This document shows positions 44,709-57,800 of a stretch of DNA of 64,000 bases, one piece after another. The DNA comes from Cercis canadensis. Its lineage: Eukaryota; Streptophyta; Magnoliopsida; Fabales; Fabaceae. The notes under the pieces are model-generated. The model had not been told where the DNA came from and did no database searches. It saw only the letters and a program-made list of their open reading frames with translations. How positions within the stretch are numbered: position 1 is the stretch's first letter; every line of letters starts with the position of its first letter. The stretch covers positions 186,001 to 250,000 of the forward strand of contig QAOA01000567.1 in assembly GCA_003255065.1 (NCBI GenBank), given 5' to 3'. Made by a program: the position numbers and the translations under genes.

Positions 44709-45790
44709 TATATAAAGACTTAGACTTTCAATTAAGTAACTAATTATTGTATTATATATTACAAAGACAACAAGGGACGGAGGCATCGTGTATCATATAT
44801 AACTAGTGACGGCATGTGGGTTTATATATATATATATATATAAGTATGAACATGGGCCAAGACACAACTATGTTCACTTATGGGTCAGGGCGTGTCTCGC
44901 AATATGAGGCTCTGGAGCTCAGACACAGTGTTAGACATTTAGACACGGGGCATGACACGGTACATATTCATTCAGACATAGGGCATGTTCATTGGCGTGT
45001 TGCATAAGGGAGGTCTCTAATTAATTAACACGGGCGTGTCATTGAGACACATGACCATGTTATGGAAGTCTGGTTAAGTGACACGGGACATGGTCATTAA
45101 GATATGGAGTGTGACACTAGCGTATTACTTAAGAATGGTCTCTGTCTATCTAACATGAGATGCAACACGGGTGTGTCCTTCAAGACACATGGCCGTGTTA
45201 TAGGAGTATCTCATAATCAGTTAGGTAGTTAATGGTCATAACTGACTAAGGCTAATTGGTTGCTAGCTTTTATACAAAGCATGCGATGTGTGCATTTTGA
45301 GAGAGAATAGGAGGATGAGAAAAGCAAGAACCAGAGAGAAATCAGAGAAGGGAAGAGTTAGAGAGATTGAGAGAAAAGATTAGAGTGAGACTTGGGGTTC
45401 TGACTTGCGTATGCTGCAAGGATCAAGAACAAAGGCTAAGGAGGGATTCTATTGTAAACAAGTCTCAATCTTGGTGATGTTAATCATAGTGGAACCACTC
45501 TCTCTCATGGATGTAAGCCATCTTGGCTAAACCACATAAATTCTGGTATTCTTCTCCTTTACTTTGATTTACTGTTTTTTCTTTTCTGGCTTAGAATTGG
45601 TATTGCTTGTTGTTTTGTATAAATTGGTTGTGCAGGTTGAATTCCTCTTACATATATATATATATATATAAACCCACCTGCCGTCCCTAGTTATATATAA
45701 TACACGCTGCCTCTGTCCCTTGTTGTCATTGTAATATATAATACAATAATTAGTTACTTAATTCAAAGTCTAAGTCTTCGGATATATAAC
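44709..45790. repeat. Inverted repeat (about 130-bp arms) bracketing an LTR-like insert
   Basis: The left arm, about 44709-44845, and the reverse complement of the right arm, about 45653-45790, are nearly identical: both contain GACTTAGACTTT, CAACAAGGGAC and GGGTTTATATATAT. Each arm ends inward in a (TA)n run. Between them (44846-45650) is noncoding sequence with ACACGGGCGTGTC-like palindromic repeats, in the style of the element at 5631-7078. It may be a foldback element, or an inverted duplication of NPF flank around a retroelement remnant. Confidence 0.75.
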
Positions 45791-45989
45791 ATTCATCAAA
45801 AATAAAAATAAAATGGTCATCAATATATTATACAATATAGGTAGCCTATTCTTTTGTCACTTTCCTCTTGTTTAATTCATAATTCTTAACACATGAATAA
45901 AACTATCTATTGAAATCGCTAAAGTTGTGATTCCTTGTTTTCTTTTTGGGTTATGTATTGTAGAACGAGTGTTCCTTGAATTTATAATA
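45791..45989 (-). repeat. Paralogous block, left piece (matches 7901-8110)
   Basis: The reverse complement matches the block downstream of NPF-a. The MULE at 45990 starts directly after it; the rest of the block resumes at 52636. Confidence 0.8.
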
Positions 45990-48900
45990 AGAAGCAACTA
46001 CTTTTACACCATATTTTATTAATGTCAAATTTTATTTAATGTCTAAATATGATTAGACTAAATTATCTTTATTTAATTTTTTTTTAAAATTGACTAATCA
46101 TTATATTTTCTTTCTACTCTTATTAATTGTGGCTTCATTTTTTCTTAGAATTATTTTAATCTCATTATTAATAATTATTATCAATATTCTTTAATCTTGT
46201 CCAAACTGTAACAATGTACAAAAATTAGTTTCCTAAGCAAGTTACTTGCTGAACTTTTTGACAAGACTATATGATTGCCTCCTGGATAGTTGATACCATA
46301 AATAAACAATTGTCTACTAGTTGTAATCTCCGAATGGTTACTATTTGGAGAAGTCTTCCCATATTATGGTCAATCATTGGAAATTACAGTCTCCACAGAT
46401 GGTAAGCATCAGCCCATGCACAAGAATGAGCATACATGTCTAAGCTTCACTGGTAACAACAAAACTGGTGTTTGCTCGTAACCTTTAGATTCATTAACAC
46501 AGGGCATGCAAGTATGAAATTCTATTCTTGTGTTTTTTTTTTTTTTTTTTTTTTTTNTTTTTTTTTTTGGTTAGATAACAAGAGTTACTAGACCAACCAT
46601 AAATTATATATTCATTTACCACACACACAAACAACCTTTACCACACACGAGTCAACCTTGGCAGGGCAAGCGGAAAGCTTTAAGTAACTTCCAAAAACAT
46701 GCTCACAATATGCTATTCGCTTTGAAATAAATAAAAATTGCTGAGAGTATTTGCACAATGAGTCTTTTCAGGTTGCCACTAACGGAATGGCAATGGCTTA
46801 CATGTACATATCAACCATTAAATGTAAAAACAAATGGTAACCTATGTGTATACACAAACCATGTCTTTCCAAACACAATCTAGGATGCAAATATTAATAA
46901 TAAATCCATATATCCCAAAGTTTGAATAATCTTGAATCAATCAAAGCTTTATAGGAGAAAATAGTAATCAGTTCTTTAATTACAAAATCAATTATCGTAT
47001 CAAATACTAGGGGTGTTAAGCGGGTGGGCCAACCTGACCAACCCGACCCGACCCAATCAGAAGGCATCGGGTCCCTGAACCGCATCCATGCAGTTCGCTT
47101 TGGGTTAAAATCAATGAAACTGAATATATGCGGTTCAGTCGACGGGTTCACGAATCCAAACCACTGTTAAACCAAACTGACCCGCACATGTCCATACGAC
47201 ATCATTTTATGTGTAATCTAATTACTTAGGTGAGTTAGGTCTAGGTGGTCTTCACTTTAGACTTCTACCCCAATTTCAAAAATTTCGAGCCCTAACATAA
47301 CACCTCCGTCGCCCCTCACCCACCTCACCTCTGCTTTGCTCTCTTCTCCATCGCACCACCACTAACAGTCATGGACTCTTTTGCTGTTGTTGCCTGTTGG
47401 TCTCTGAATCTATCGGTGTCGGACCTGCTGCCATGGTTGTTCATCGCTTCTTCTCTGTGGACGGTGGACCTGCTTAGGTGTTAGACTGTTCATCGCTTCT
47501 TGTCTCTTGACTTGGGAACCAGACAGATAATAAAATGTTTTAATGTTGATTTCATCCTCATTATCTTGTGTTTTAGGGTTTCTCTAAGTAGTGCATAATA
47601 GTTTGGATTCTCTAAGTCGTGGACTCTTTGCTGTTGTTGCATGTTGGTCTCTTAATGTTGGTTTCTCTAAATAGTCTCTTTACTATTTACTGTTTACTCA
47701 TGCTATGAAGTATGAACTATGGAGGGGTAAGCTTGATTTAGCTGTTCTTCTATTTATTTTTGTGATCTTTTCAATCTGCAGAAGCTTGATTTATATGTTC
47801 ATTAAAATAAGGATAAGGTTGCTTATTGTTGCTTTTATTGTTTGTTAATTTTGGAGGTTTGACAAAATTTTATATGTTTTAGTTATTATTAATGTTTCTG
47901 TCATATGGGCTTACTTGTGTGTTGCTTCTTTTTATGGCTGTGTATGCTGGAATAGTTTGGATTGAAGAACTATGCTCTGCCTATAGATGTTTTTAATTAT
48001 TGAACAAGAGATTTTTGAAGGTTTATGCTGGAATGCTAAGACCCAGCTTTATCTTATATATTGAATATTTTGACTAATATCTACTCCATCTCTTTACATT
48101 GATGTTTTCTTTTATTCTTGCTGCTGTATTGTTTTGTGTTTGCTTTATGGAGATAGCTCTTACTCTCTTCATCTTTTACTCTTCCTTTCTTCCATCTCTA
48201 GGACATGAATGGTTTGGAATCTCTCATTGCCAATAAAAGGCACATATTAACCATTTTTTTTTTTTCAATTTTGGTACTGACATTAGACACGAAACCTTCA
48301 TGTACAGCATCAGAATACGAGGAATTAGACCAAATTGTCTTCATATATTATAAATGTTTAGTGACAGGTTCCATGTTTCCTTTAACTTCACCTTACAATG
48401 AAAGATATTTTGACTTCAAGTTATATTTGCATATGCTTATGCATATTCACATATTAAGAACTTTATGCGGGCATTGCAACAATATCTCAACAATCTTAAT
48501 TTATATATTGCACTACCAATAATACATGATTCACTTTAGCTGTAATTGCAAACTATTAAGAAGGCAATGATTTTTTTTTTTGTTTTTTTTTTAACCTGCC
48601 TGCCTTTTCATATATCTCTAGTATCTCTGGCTCTCTGCTAGTTTGCTATTTGTTTGTCCTTTAACTTAACAATTTGGATGACTGATGTGGTTCAAGGCTT
48701 CAAGCACTGTTCTATGTGGTTCCACCTTTCGTAAGTTAGTGGCTTCAAATAAATATATGCTTGCTGCCTTGTTGATGTATTACAAGTTACAGGTTCTGTT
48801 CATAATTCCACGGACTGTTGTTGTCTGTTTTTCTAGCAGAACTTTACAACTTCTTTCTTTTAGTTGTCATTTAAATAAATCATTAAATTGTCACATATTA

Positions 48901-49313
48901 ATTGTTTTTTGTTTTCCAACTTAAGCTCTGTTTAGTTAGGAAAATAATTTCAGAAATTATTTGTTTCCTACTCATTTGTGGTTCATTGGTTTGCAAATAA
49001 AATAGTCTAGATTTGGCAATTGGTGTCTGGACTGTTGGTGGACTGTTGATGATGTTTGACTTTGTTTTTCTGAGAAATTGAAATGTTCTAAAGATTCAGT
49101 CCTAGTCTTATATTTTTCTGTAAATTATTTTGCTCACAAGTGATTGGGTCATTTGAGCAATGTTTCCAGTAACTACCTCTTAGTGCCTTAGTGGTATAAA
49201 ATAGCAACTTGTATGTCTCATCTGACTTACTTTGTGCAAGTGTGTTATGCCTTATGTTAATTTTTAATTCATGGTTTAATAATTCATTTATTGCAATTTG
49301 TTATAGGTGCTTT

Positions 49314-51345
49314 ATGGTGACTACTGGCACTCAAAATGGAATGGGGAGTGCTCCAACTCCTCCAATCAGCACTGTTGCTGCAGATGATATAGAGGCTTTG
49401 TTGGAATTTGAAGGATCTTAGTTGGAGGCTGAACCTGAGGAAGTTGCAGCTGGGGATGCAAATGCTGAGGTAAGCTTGAAACGAAAACCTGTTAGACTTG
49501 TTTCTGTTCTGTGGTCCTATTTTACTAAGGATAAGGATGGGAAGAGGGCTGCCTGTAATTATTGTAGTAAGTCATATGCATGCAGTAGCAGGAACCATGA
49601 CACATCTAGTATGAAAAATCATTTAGATGCCTGTATAAAAAATTCACATAGGGTTAAGGATAAGAAGCAGAAAACCCTTGGAGCAAACAGAAAACCAAAG
49701 GGTGAAGGTTTTGGAAATGACCCTGTTAGGATTTTAGAGTTCAAACAAGAGGAATGTAGGACTTCACCATGTAGAATGATTATCAATTTCAGATTCCTTC
49801 TCGCATAACAATAGCAAGAAGTTGTATGTCGATGTATTATAATGAGAGAGATAAGTTGAAGAGTACCTTAGCAACTAGAAATCAGTGGGTTTGTTTTACC
49901 ATTGATACTTGGACTTCTATTCAAAATTGAAATTACATGTGTGTGACAGCTCACTACATAGATGAGGATTGGCAATTGAATAAAAAAATTCTATCTTTTA
50001 GTTTAGTTGATGATCATAGGGGTGATACAATAGGGAAACAATTGGAAAGATGCATCAAAGAGTGGGGGATTACATATGTTGGCACAGTGATTGTTGATAA
50101 TGTTAGCTCAAATAATACTGCTCTCTCATATTTGATAAAGAGGGTTAATGAGTGGAGTGGAGCATTGTTAAATGGGCAATTTATGCAATTAAAGTGTTGT
50201 GCACATATATTGAATTTAATTGTGAATGATGGACTAAAAGAAATATATGGTTGTATAAAAAGAATTAGACCTGCTTGTAAATATGTGAGATCATCCCCTA
50301 AGAAAATGGCTTTGTTTAAAATAATGGTAAATGAAGCAAAGATAGCTAGTAAACAAGGGATTTGCATAGATGTGCCTACTAGGTAGAATAGTACATATTT
50401 AATGTTGGATGCAGCTGAAAAGTTTGAAAAGGCCTTCACACGCCTTGAAGATGATAATGTTGGATACATATGTTACTTTACAGCCGAGGGTGGCCTCCCA
50501 CTATTGAAGATTGGGCGAGGGCCCGAGTTTTTACAAAGTTCCTTAAGATGTTTTATGATGCAACCCTTTCATTTTCTGGTTCCTTGAATGTCACTTTGAA
50601 CGAATTTTTTCAAAAATTGTGTTGCATTGCAAGAACCTTGATGAAATGGAAGTCTACTGATTATAAGGTTTTGCATAGTATGACAGTAAGCATGAAAACC
50701 AAATTTGATAAATATTGGGATGCTAGTAGTGACAATACCAATTACTTTTTATTTGTGGTTGTCATTCTAGATCCTCGGTATAAGTTAGCATATTTGGATT
50801 TATGCTTTAATCGGATGTATGATAAGGTGATGGGGGAAATAGTCTTTGGAAAATTGAAAGATGTTTTCCAAAGATTGTTTGACAGTTACAAGCTCCAGTT
50901 TCCTATGCCTCTTGATGCGGGTGATTCTAGTTCTCTCTTAGACATTTCTTCACACCATGAGGTAGATGATGATGACAGTTGGTCATCAGAGTTTAAATTG
51001 ACAGTGAAAAGACAACAGATTGGAGTGAAGAAGAATGAATTAGAAAGATATTTGGAAGATGAGGTAGAGGATGATTATGATGGGTTTGAAATTTTGAAGT
51101 GGTGGAAGGGGAAGAGGTTGAGGTATTATGTGCTGTCTCACATGGCAAGGGATATATTGGTCATACCTGTGTCTACATTGTCATCTGAGTCTGCTTTCAG
51201 AATTGGGGGTCTAATTCTTGACCTATTTCGTAACTCACTTGCACCTACTACTGTTGAGGCTTTGGTTTGTTGCCAAAATTGGTTGAAATCTCCCAAAAAA
51301 ATGTTATTGATCTTCATAGCCAATTGGATGAAATCCAATCTTTAG
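49314..51345 (+). pseudogene. hAT transposase (BED finger, RNase H-like fold, C-terminal dimerisation), decayed
   Basis: From ATG 49314 after a TTATAG acceptor. BED zinc finger: VLWSYFTKDKDGKRAACNYC, CSKSYACSS, then H and C ligands. Core: TIDTWTSIQN, MCVTAHYIDEDWQLNKK, VDNVSSNN, CCAHILNLIV. Then DVPTR, a stop in place of the usual W, NSTYLMLDAAEKFEKAF. End: MARDILVIPVSTLSSESAF then GG...LAPTTVEALVCCQNWL, the hAT dimerisation region. Damage: TAG at 49419, a deletion with frameshift near 49785, TGA near 49928, TAG near 50384, and a frameshift near 50480. It would need five repairs to translate. Confidence 0.92.
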
Positions 51346-51658
51346 AATCAGGTTCATTTCTTTCGTATGAAATTATGATTGAATACTTTAACATTATTCA
51401 ATTTAAGTTCACTATCAACTAGCTGAACTTATGAAATATTTGTGTTGGTTTTCTATGTTTAATTGAACTAGAATTGTCAAATGTAACTGAAAGTGAAGTG
51501 GGGACGGGGATTCAATAGATTGTCTGATACTTTATTATAAAAGGTCTAATGCTCTTTCATTTTGTTTACTTGTTTGAATGACTAAATATCTATTATGTTT
51601 CTTGCTTTAAGACTAATTGTCTCTAGATTGAATTTATGTTATGTTTCTTGTTATTTAG

Positions 51659-51850
51659 TTGATAGGGAATAGAAGGCCCAAACCAGAATGTTTGAAGGAT
51701 TCCACCAAGGATGTTGTTGTTGAAAATGATACTAGGCTGCATTTTATTTGCAATCACTGTGCCAATCATTTCAAGATTGACACAAGGATGGACGGGATAT
51801 CGACCTTGTTTCGCCATCACAAAAAATTGCTCAGCTCTCAAATCAAAATT
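51659..51850 (+). pseudogene. Possible second BED-like zinc finger fragment
   Basis: Downstream of the transposase, inside the same hAT element, an open frame reads RLHFICNHCANHFKIDTRMD then GISTLFRHHKK. The C-x2-C ... G(T/I)S.L..H spacing resembles a BED finger. It is short and isolated, and may be a remnant of a second hAT gene or chance. Confidence 0.3.
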
Positions 51851-52635
51851 TCTGCCGCTCAATTGAAAGGGGCTTTAAATGTTGCTAGCTGCTGCTTGAT
51901 TATATTAGTTTGTACTTTTGACTTTGGTTTGGTGGTTTGGTGGTTTGTTGGCACTTGCTAGCTGCTGGTACTTTGTTTGATGATTTGGTGGTTTGTCACT
52001 TTGTTGGTTCGTGGTGGTAGCTGCTGTTTGATGATTTGTTGGATGTTTAATCATGGTTAAAGTCTTAAAGTACTGTTGTTTTGTCAATTTTATTATGTTC
52101 CAAACTTTGAATGTTGGATATTTGATTAAATTATGGTGAAAGTTGGATATTTGTTAGAATGTTAAAGCTTTCTTGCCGTTTCAGATTTTCTGTACCTGCT
52201 TGTTAATTAGGTTTACATGGGACAGCAATTATGTGCGGTTCAAACCGCGAAACTGCCCAAACTGAACCAAACCGACTCATGTGGTTTAGTTTGGTTTTGT
52301 TCTCTCACACATGCCAAACCGGACCGAACCAACCCGCACAGCCACCTACGGTTCAGTTTCCAGAATGCAATTCAAACCACCTAACCTGAACCACGAACAC
52401 CCCTATCAAATACTGTGTGAAGATGCACTAACCTTGTCAAGAGTCTCTAGGAAAAAATGGAGATAATTGAAGAAAAAATGGAGCCACAATTAATAAAAGT
52501 TAGAAAGAGAATATAATAATTAGTCAATTTAAAAAAAATCATATTGAATGAGAGTAATTTAGTCTATATATATCATATTTAGACATTAAATAGGGTGTGA
52601 CATTAACAAAATAGAATGTGAAAATAACCACTCCC

Positions 52636-52870
52636 TTTATAATATGCTGTCATTGTCCTAATTCCTAAATACTTTTGTAGCTGTTTGGTTTGAAAAAATT
52701 TGCTACTTTTTATTTTCACTTTTTGTTTCAAATTTGAGTTGTTTTTAAGTACTTTCAAGTTTCAACTTGAAATACAAAACTTATCACTCCATATTCCTCT
52801 ATAGTTACAAGAAATCAGAAGTGAGGCCATAATGAAAAAGGTACAAAACACATTTTTCTCACGTTCTGTG
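52636..52870 (-). repeat. Paralogous block, right piece (matches 7680-7900)
   Basis: The reverse complement matches 7680-7900 closely, resuming exactly where the left piece (45791-45989) stops. Confidence 0.8.
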
Positions 52871-54891
52871 GTTTAATTTGTGTTTTACCAATGTTTTAGG
52901 TGTGCTTCCTGCATGTAGCCATTCCAATGTCTCTTCTCCTTCTCCCTCTTCCAATTTTTTTCTATTGATTTCTTTACAATTAATCCTCTTTTCCTATTGT
53001 AGCTTCTTTTGGGAAGCCCTAATCTTCCTTACATTATTACCAAAAGACATGCATCGGCATAAACAGGCCATTATCCATTCAAAGTGGATGCATAAATATA
53101 ATTGTATAGGCCAACAGGCGCTTGATTCAGCATTGAGAAATCACTCAAACTTCTTTCTCAATGACTTCAGTTTGAAGCCATGAGAATCCGTTAATACATC
53201 CCACATGAGCCTGCCCATGGTTCTGACACAGCCTTGCCGATTTATTCATGTCAAACATGTATGTGAAGTTTCCGTCAATCAGGCTAGCAGCGTATTCATG
53301 TCGGAATAGGCACAAAATATGTAATTCTTCATGGAATTAGCAACTTTTCTTGTGTTTGAATTAGTTTGAAATTGTCCAAATAGAATTGGACACAAAATCT
53401 TGACCCACCAATGAGAAGCAGAGAGAAAGTAGAGAATTGATTATTGTACAATTGATTTGGGAAAATAATCATTCCAGTAGCTTGTGTGATCTTGTTTGTG
53501 ATAGATTCTTGTAGATGGTTCTGGAAAGGATTTAGAGAGAGAAAGTGAAGAATTGATTCTAGAAGAAAAAAAAATATAAAGGGAAAAATAGATTTTAGAA
53601 GGAGTAACTTTTTTTTTAAAAAATTTTCTAGAATTAAATTTTAGTGTTTTTATTGTACAAAGCTGTAAATAAAATGGCTTGCGTATACTTAGACAATAAA
53701 TAAAATGTTTACAATATTGTACGAGACAGTAAATAGAGAATTGATTCTCCATAATAGCTAATCTTATAGAGACTAATAATAATAGGACCATAAATATGTA
53801 TACATAATTAATTATATGCAAATTAGTATGAGAAATTAGCCAATAAATAAACCATCTACAAGACTAAATCATAAAAGTCGATATACTCCTTTAATACATG
53901 AAGAGATTTAGTCTCAATACAAGTTGACTTGAGAATATTCTTAATTCTTGAAGAGTAGTAGAGATCAAATCTGTAGTAATATTGCAAATCCTCCTTCAGA
54001 TCGAAACTAATATAGAAGACTTACCTTCTGTATTCACGAGGGGGATCAAGATAACGAGTATGAGGAAAAAGCAGGCCGGGCTTGGAGTACAGCTGGTCAT
54101 GTTTGGCACTTGCGTTCAGCTAACTTGATTAGGGCAAAATGGAACCACCTAAATTTAATTGTGCTGAGGGTGAATGAGATAACAGACAGCAACATATTTT
54201 TATAAGTTTTAGTTAGAGCAAATGTTTACGGCAACTAGTTTCTATGATATATAATTGACGCATGCCAAGGTATGTCTATACGTTTACATGAAATATAAAG
54301 CAGCATTTGGATTTTGGAATGATTAATTAGCATAAAATTTTAAAAGGACAATGTAGCTTCAAAAATTTCCCCTTTGTCTATTATCAAAATTAGTAGTCTG
54401 AAAGCAAATATAGAATATTTTATAAAGATAGTATTGTTAAAAAAATTACATTTAGATTGTAAAGCTAGAGGATTGAAAGTTAACTTTCTAACTGGTTACC
54501 TCCTACACGACATTATTTCGGGAGGAGATGTGGGCACTCGACTTGCATGCAATTGATGTAGCCCACGTATATCACATGCATGCAAGTACAATGTAATTGC
54601 TTACGAAGTGTTGGATTGTGCCACATGTGTGACAACTAGGATAATGCTTTTACCATATCTGCACACTATTAGACATGTCATTATTAGACTAACAGTGTCA
54701 GAATGGAGGGCAATGACAGGAACTCAATAAATTAAATCAAATTAAAAGTCTAAAGACCCGATTCAATGAAAAAATAATATAGGAAAATCTGATTGAAAAT
54801 TAACCCAACCTATAGAGACTGATATATTTAAACCAGTAATTTTATTTCTTTCTTTCTCTTTTTATCTTTTTTTTTTTGTGCTAATGGTTTC

Positions 54892-54924
<33 letters not shown>

Positions 54925-56159
54925 GTGTGTGTATATATATGTATGATCAACTAATAATTTTCTTTTGACTAAAATTCTTTTTCTTATATATGATCAAGCT
55001 AATTAGAATCACCAAACCCTGAATCTAAAAAATTTATTGTTGCGTTGTCAATTTGAAGCCTATCCCATTAGTAAATAAAAAAAAAAAAAAACCGAATTTC
55101 GAGCCATACCCATTAAAAATGTAGATTTTCTCTTTTTTGGTCAGAACCAGCCTAATTTTTTAATATTTTTTATTTTAGATTATTCTAGTTTTTAAGATTT
55201 TACCTATTTTGGTTTTAATTTTTAATTGAAAAAAATTAAAAATAAAAATTAAAACTAAGCTAATCCATTTACAATTATGGCTTCATAAGCCAAGGCTTGT
55301 AATTTTCAGCCCATTTATATTTGGGCTTTTCGGCCTAGACGGGGCCTTGATTGACATTGCTAATTCAATGTCTTTGTTTTTATCATTTTTGTGGTGCACT
55401 CAAATGTGAGAAATTTTTATTGAATTTCCCCGTAGTATGTTGAGATTGAGGTTTTCATTTTTCTTGAAAAGTAATTATATGTGTTCCCAAATGTAGTCTA
55501 TACATGTTCTCAAGGAAACACTCTAATAGTTTAGTACTTGATATTCCATCATAGAAGTTGCATGATCAAATCTTATAAAAAAATTGTGGAACGGAATTTA
55601 GTAAGAGATAAGTTACGCCCATTGTATAGCCTTTGTGGGGATGTGTGCGTGCTGGCGTGTGCATGTGTATTTGTGCGTGTGTGTGCATACTTATGTGCCT
55701 ATAAAATATATACATAGTAACATATATGTTAACTAGAAAAAAGTTTAAGTCGAATCAATTAAACCAACCACATTATATCATTTGTAAACTGTCTGAACTA
55801 CATTTATGTAAACAAGCCCCTTGGCATGCACACGCTCTCAAGGGCTTTTCTCTTGTTTCAAAAAAAAAAATGTAACGGTTTCTTAAAGATCCAAAAGTAT
55901 GTGGATACTAGTAGTCTAATTTTATGTATAGATAAATATGAAGATAGGAGTTTTTGAGAAAAATTAAATATCTTTTTATACTTAAGATAATTGGCCAAAT
56001 GGCCAAAGCTGCTATTTTGTAGTTTGGGAGATTCTAACTTAGTATAAGGGGTGAGGGACATCCTTAAGATTGGTGGCAGCTCTAATAAGCAAAAGTTTCT
56101 CATCTTGAAAAAGTAAACTTGAACATCAAAATAGGGATACATCATATACCATATCAATC
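52871..56159. other. Intergenic stretch with microsatellites only
   Basis: No supported gene. Open frames at 52878-53183 and 53441-53821 show no recognisable domain and are hydrophobic and AT-driven. A TA/TG microsatellite lies at about 54893-54945, a GTGTG/TGCG-rich patch at 55640-55690, and poly-A at 55078. Confidence 0.5.
54893..54945. repeat. Compound (AT)n/(GT)n microsatellite
   Basis: TATA run interrupted by TGTGTGTG. Confidence 0.9.
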
Positions 56160-57800
56160 AATGTTGCTCTTGCCAAAAAAAAAAAATTCATAAATTTTTA
56201 AACAAATAACTTGAACACCAAATGCCTATAAACAGGTTTCGAGGATTCCTTGGGAAGACACACAAACAGCTGAGTTTTCCTGAACCCTTATAATTGTTGG
56301 TGAAAGCTTATTTTTACTACAACAATCTCAATTGGATCTTCTTTGTTTTTTCTTTTTTGTAGTGATATCTCTCTCTCTTTTTCTTCCTTCCCCCCCACCC
56401 CCCCTTTTCGGCTACTGGTCTTGATCTCAATTGGACCTAGTACTATTTTGTATTCGGCTTTGTCGACAAATGGGCCAATGGCAGGCGAATGCAGCATCTA
56501 CTGTAGGCTTTAAGAGATGGAATTGGGTTTTTCAGAAAATCACAGTGGTTCCTCCTTGTTTGGAGTTTGTTCTCTATGCCAGTTTTTTAATTTTTCATCT
56601 ACTTAATGAAGATTTTTGCAGGGAAAATAATACTCCATTCCATACACTCCATCTCTAACGATACATAGTCCACAAATATACTAGAAACTAACCCACAATA
56701 TGCATCATCAACAAAGAAAATAGGAGCTAAAATAGGAGACAAAAATGGAAAAAGAAAATGGCCAACCTCAACTCAAGTCCATTCATTAAGATTCCTGGCC
56801 GGATGCTTCTGCTTTCTCTGAGTTTCAAATAAGGAAGGTGAATCTCAGGTGTTGCTAATATTTTCAGTTTTCTCACAAAGCGCACCAAAATTTCCCCCCA
56901 TATCAATGTTGCTCTTGCCAGAAAAGAAAAAAAGAAAAAAACAAACAAACAAACTTCATAAATTTTTAAGCAAATAACTTGAACACCAAAGGCCTATAAA
57001 AGAGGTTTCAAGGATTCTTTGGGAGGACACACAAATAGCTAAGTTTCCCTGAACCCTTATAATTGTTGGTGAAAGCTTATTTTTTACTACAACAATCTCA
57101 ATTGGAATTTTTTTTTTTCCTTCGTGGTGATATCTCTCTTTTCCTTCCTTTTTTTTTTCGGCTACTGGTCTTGATCTCAATTGGACCTAGTAGTATTTCG
57201 TATTTGGGTTTGACAAATGGGCCAATGGCCAATTTCAATCTCTACTCCTTCATACAGTGATTATAATTTGTTAGAGTGTGCGAATGCAGCATCGACTGTT
57301 AAGGTTTTAAGNCCCTTATAATTGTTGGTGAAAGCTTATTTTTACTACAACAATATCAATTAGATTTTTTTTTTTCTTTCGTGGTGATATCTCTCTTTTC
57401 CTTCCTTTTTTTTTTTCGGCTACTGGTCTTGATCTCAATTGGACCTAGTAGTATTTTGTATTTGGGTTTGTCGACAAATGGGCCAATGGCCAATTTCAAT
57501 CTCTACTCCTTCATACAGTGATTATAATTTGTTAGAGTGTGCGAATGCAGCATCGACTGTTAAGGTTTTAAGAGATGGAATTGGGTTTTTCACAAAATCA
57601 CAGTGGTTCCTCCTTGTTTGGAGTTTGTTCTCTATGCCAATTTTTTTCATTTTTCGTCTACTTAATGAAGATTTTTGCAGGGCAAATAATACTCCATTTG
57701 ATAGACTCCTTCTATAATGATACATAGTCCACAAATATACTAGAAACTAATCCACAATGTGCATCATCAACAAAGAAAATAGGAGACAAAAATGGAAAAG
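56160..57800. repeat. Tandem duplication of an approximately 745-bp unit
   Basis: Unit 1 starts at 56160 (ATGTTGCTCTTGCCA) and unit 2 at about 56905 with the same words. Both contain CCCTTATAATTGTTGGTGAA, GGCTACTGGTCTTGATCTC, GACAAATGGGCCAATGG and ACTAGAAACTA blocks in the same order. Unit 2 additionally holds an internal repeat at 57054-57572 around an N. Short frames run in both strands; I do not recognise a protein. A fragment related to this unit occurs near 24970-25030. Confidence 0.8.
57054..57572. repeat. Direct duplication around an N (57312)
   Basis: 57054-57311 repeats at 57313-57572 with minor differences, meeting at a single N. Probable assembly overlap, not a biological repeat. 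Confidence 0.88.

Larger units (their letters stand above)
47008..52405 (+). mobile_element. hAT transposon (5.4 kb) with perfect 8-bp TSD
   Basis: Starts TAGGGGTGTTAAGCGGG and ends with the reverse complement of TAGGGGTGTTCGTGG. TCAAATAC flanks both ends (47000-47007, 52406-52413). Subterminal zones are rich in AACCG/CGGTT and ACCCGACCC motifs. The interior holds a long noncoding 5' leader (about 47280-49310, with a repeated GTTGTTGCxTGTTGGTCTCT phrase at 47386 and 47629) and a decayed transposase gene. Full-length architecture, but unable to encode its own transposase. Confidence 0.95.
45990..52635. mobile_element. Nonautonomous MULE with perfect 9-bp TSD, split by a hAT element
   Basis: TTTATAATA flanks both ends (45981-45989 and 52636-52644). 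Ends form long inverted repeats: the left starts AGAAGCAACTACTTTTACAC and the right, reversed, GGGAGTGGTTATTTTCACAT. They then run in parallel for about 170 bp (TTTAATGTCTAAATATGA and GTGGCTTCATTTTTTCTT-like blocks). The empty site is at 7901-7910. Without the hAT insertion and its duplication the element is about 1.24 kb and has no coding frame. A poly-T tract with an N lies at 46531-46568. Confidence 0.92.

Noticed and set aside
49209..49313. Start of the hAT transposase at 49209
   Set aside because: The upstream codons are intron-like (hydrophobic, AT-rich) and precede a TTATAG acceptor; the ATG at 49314 fits better.
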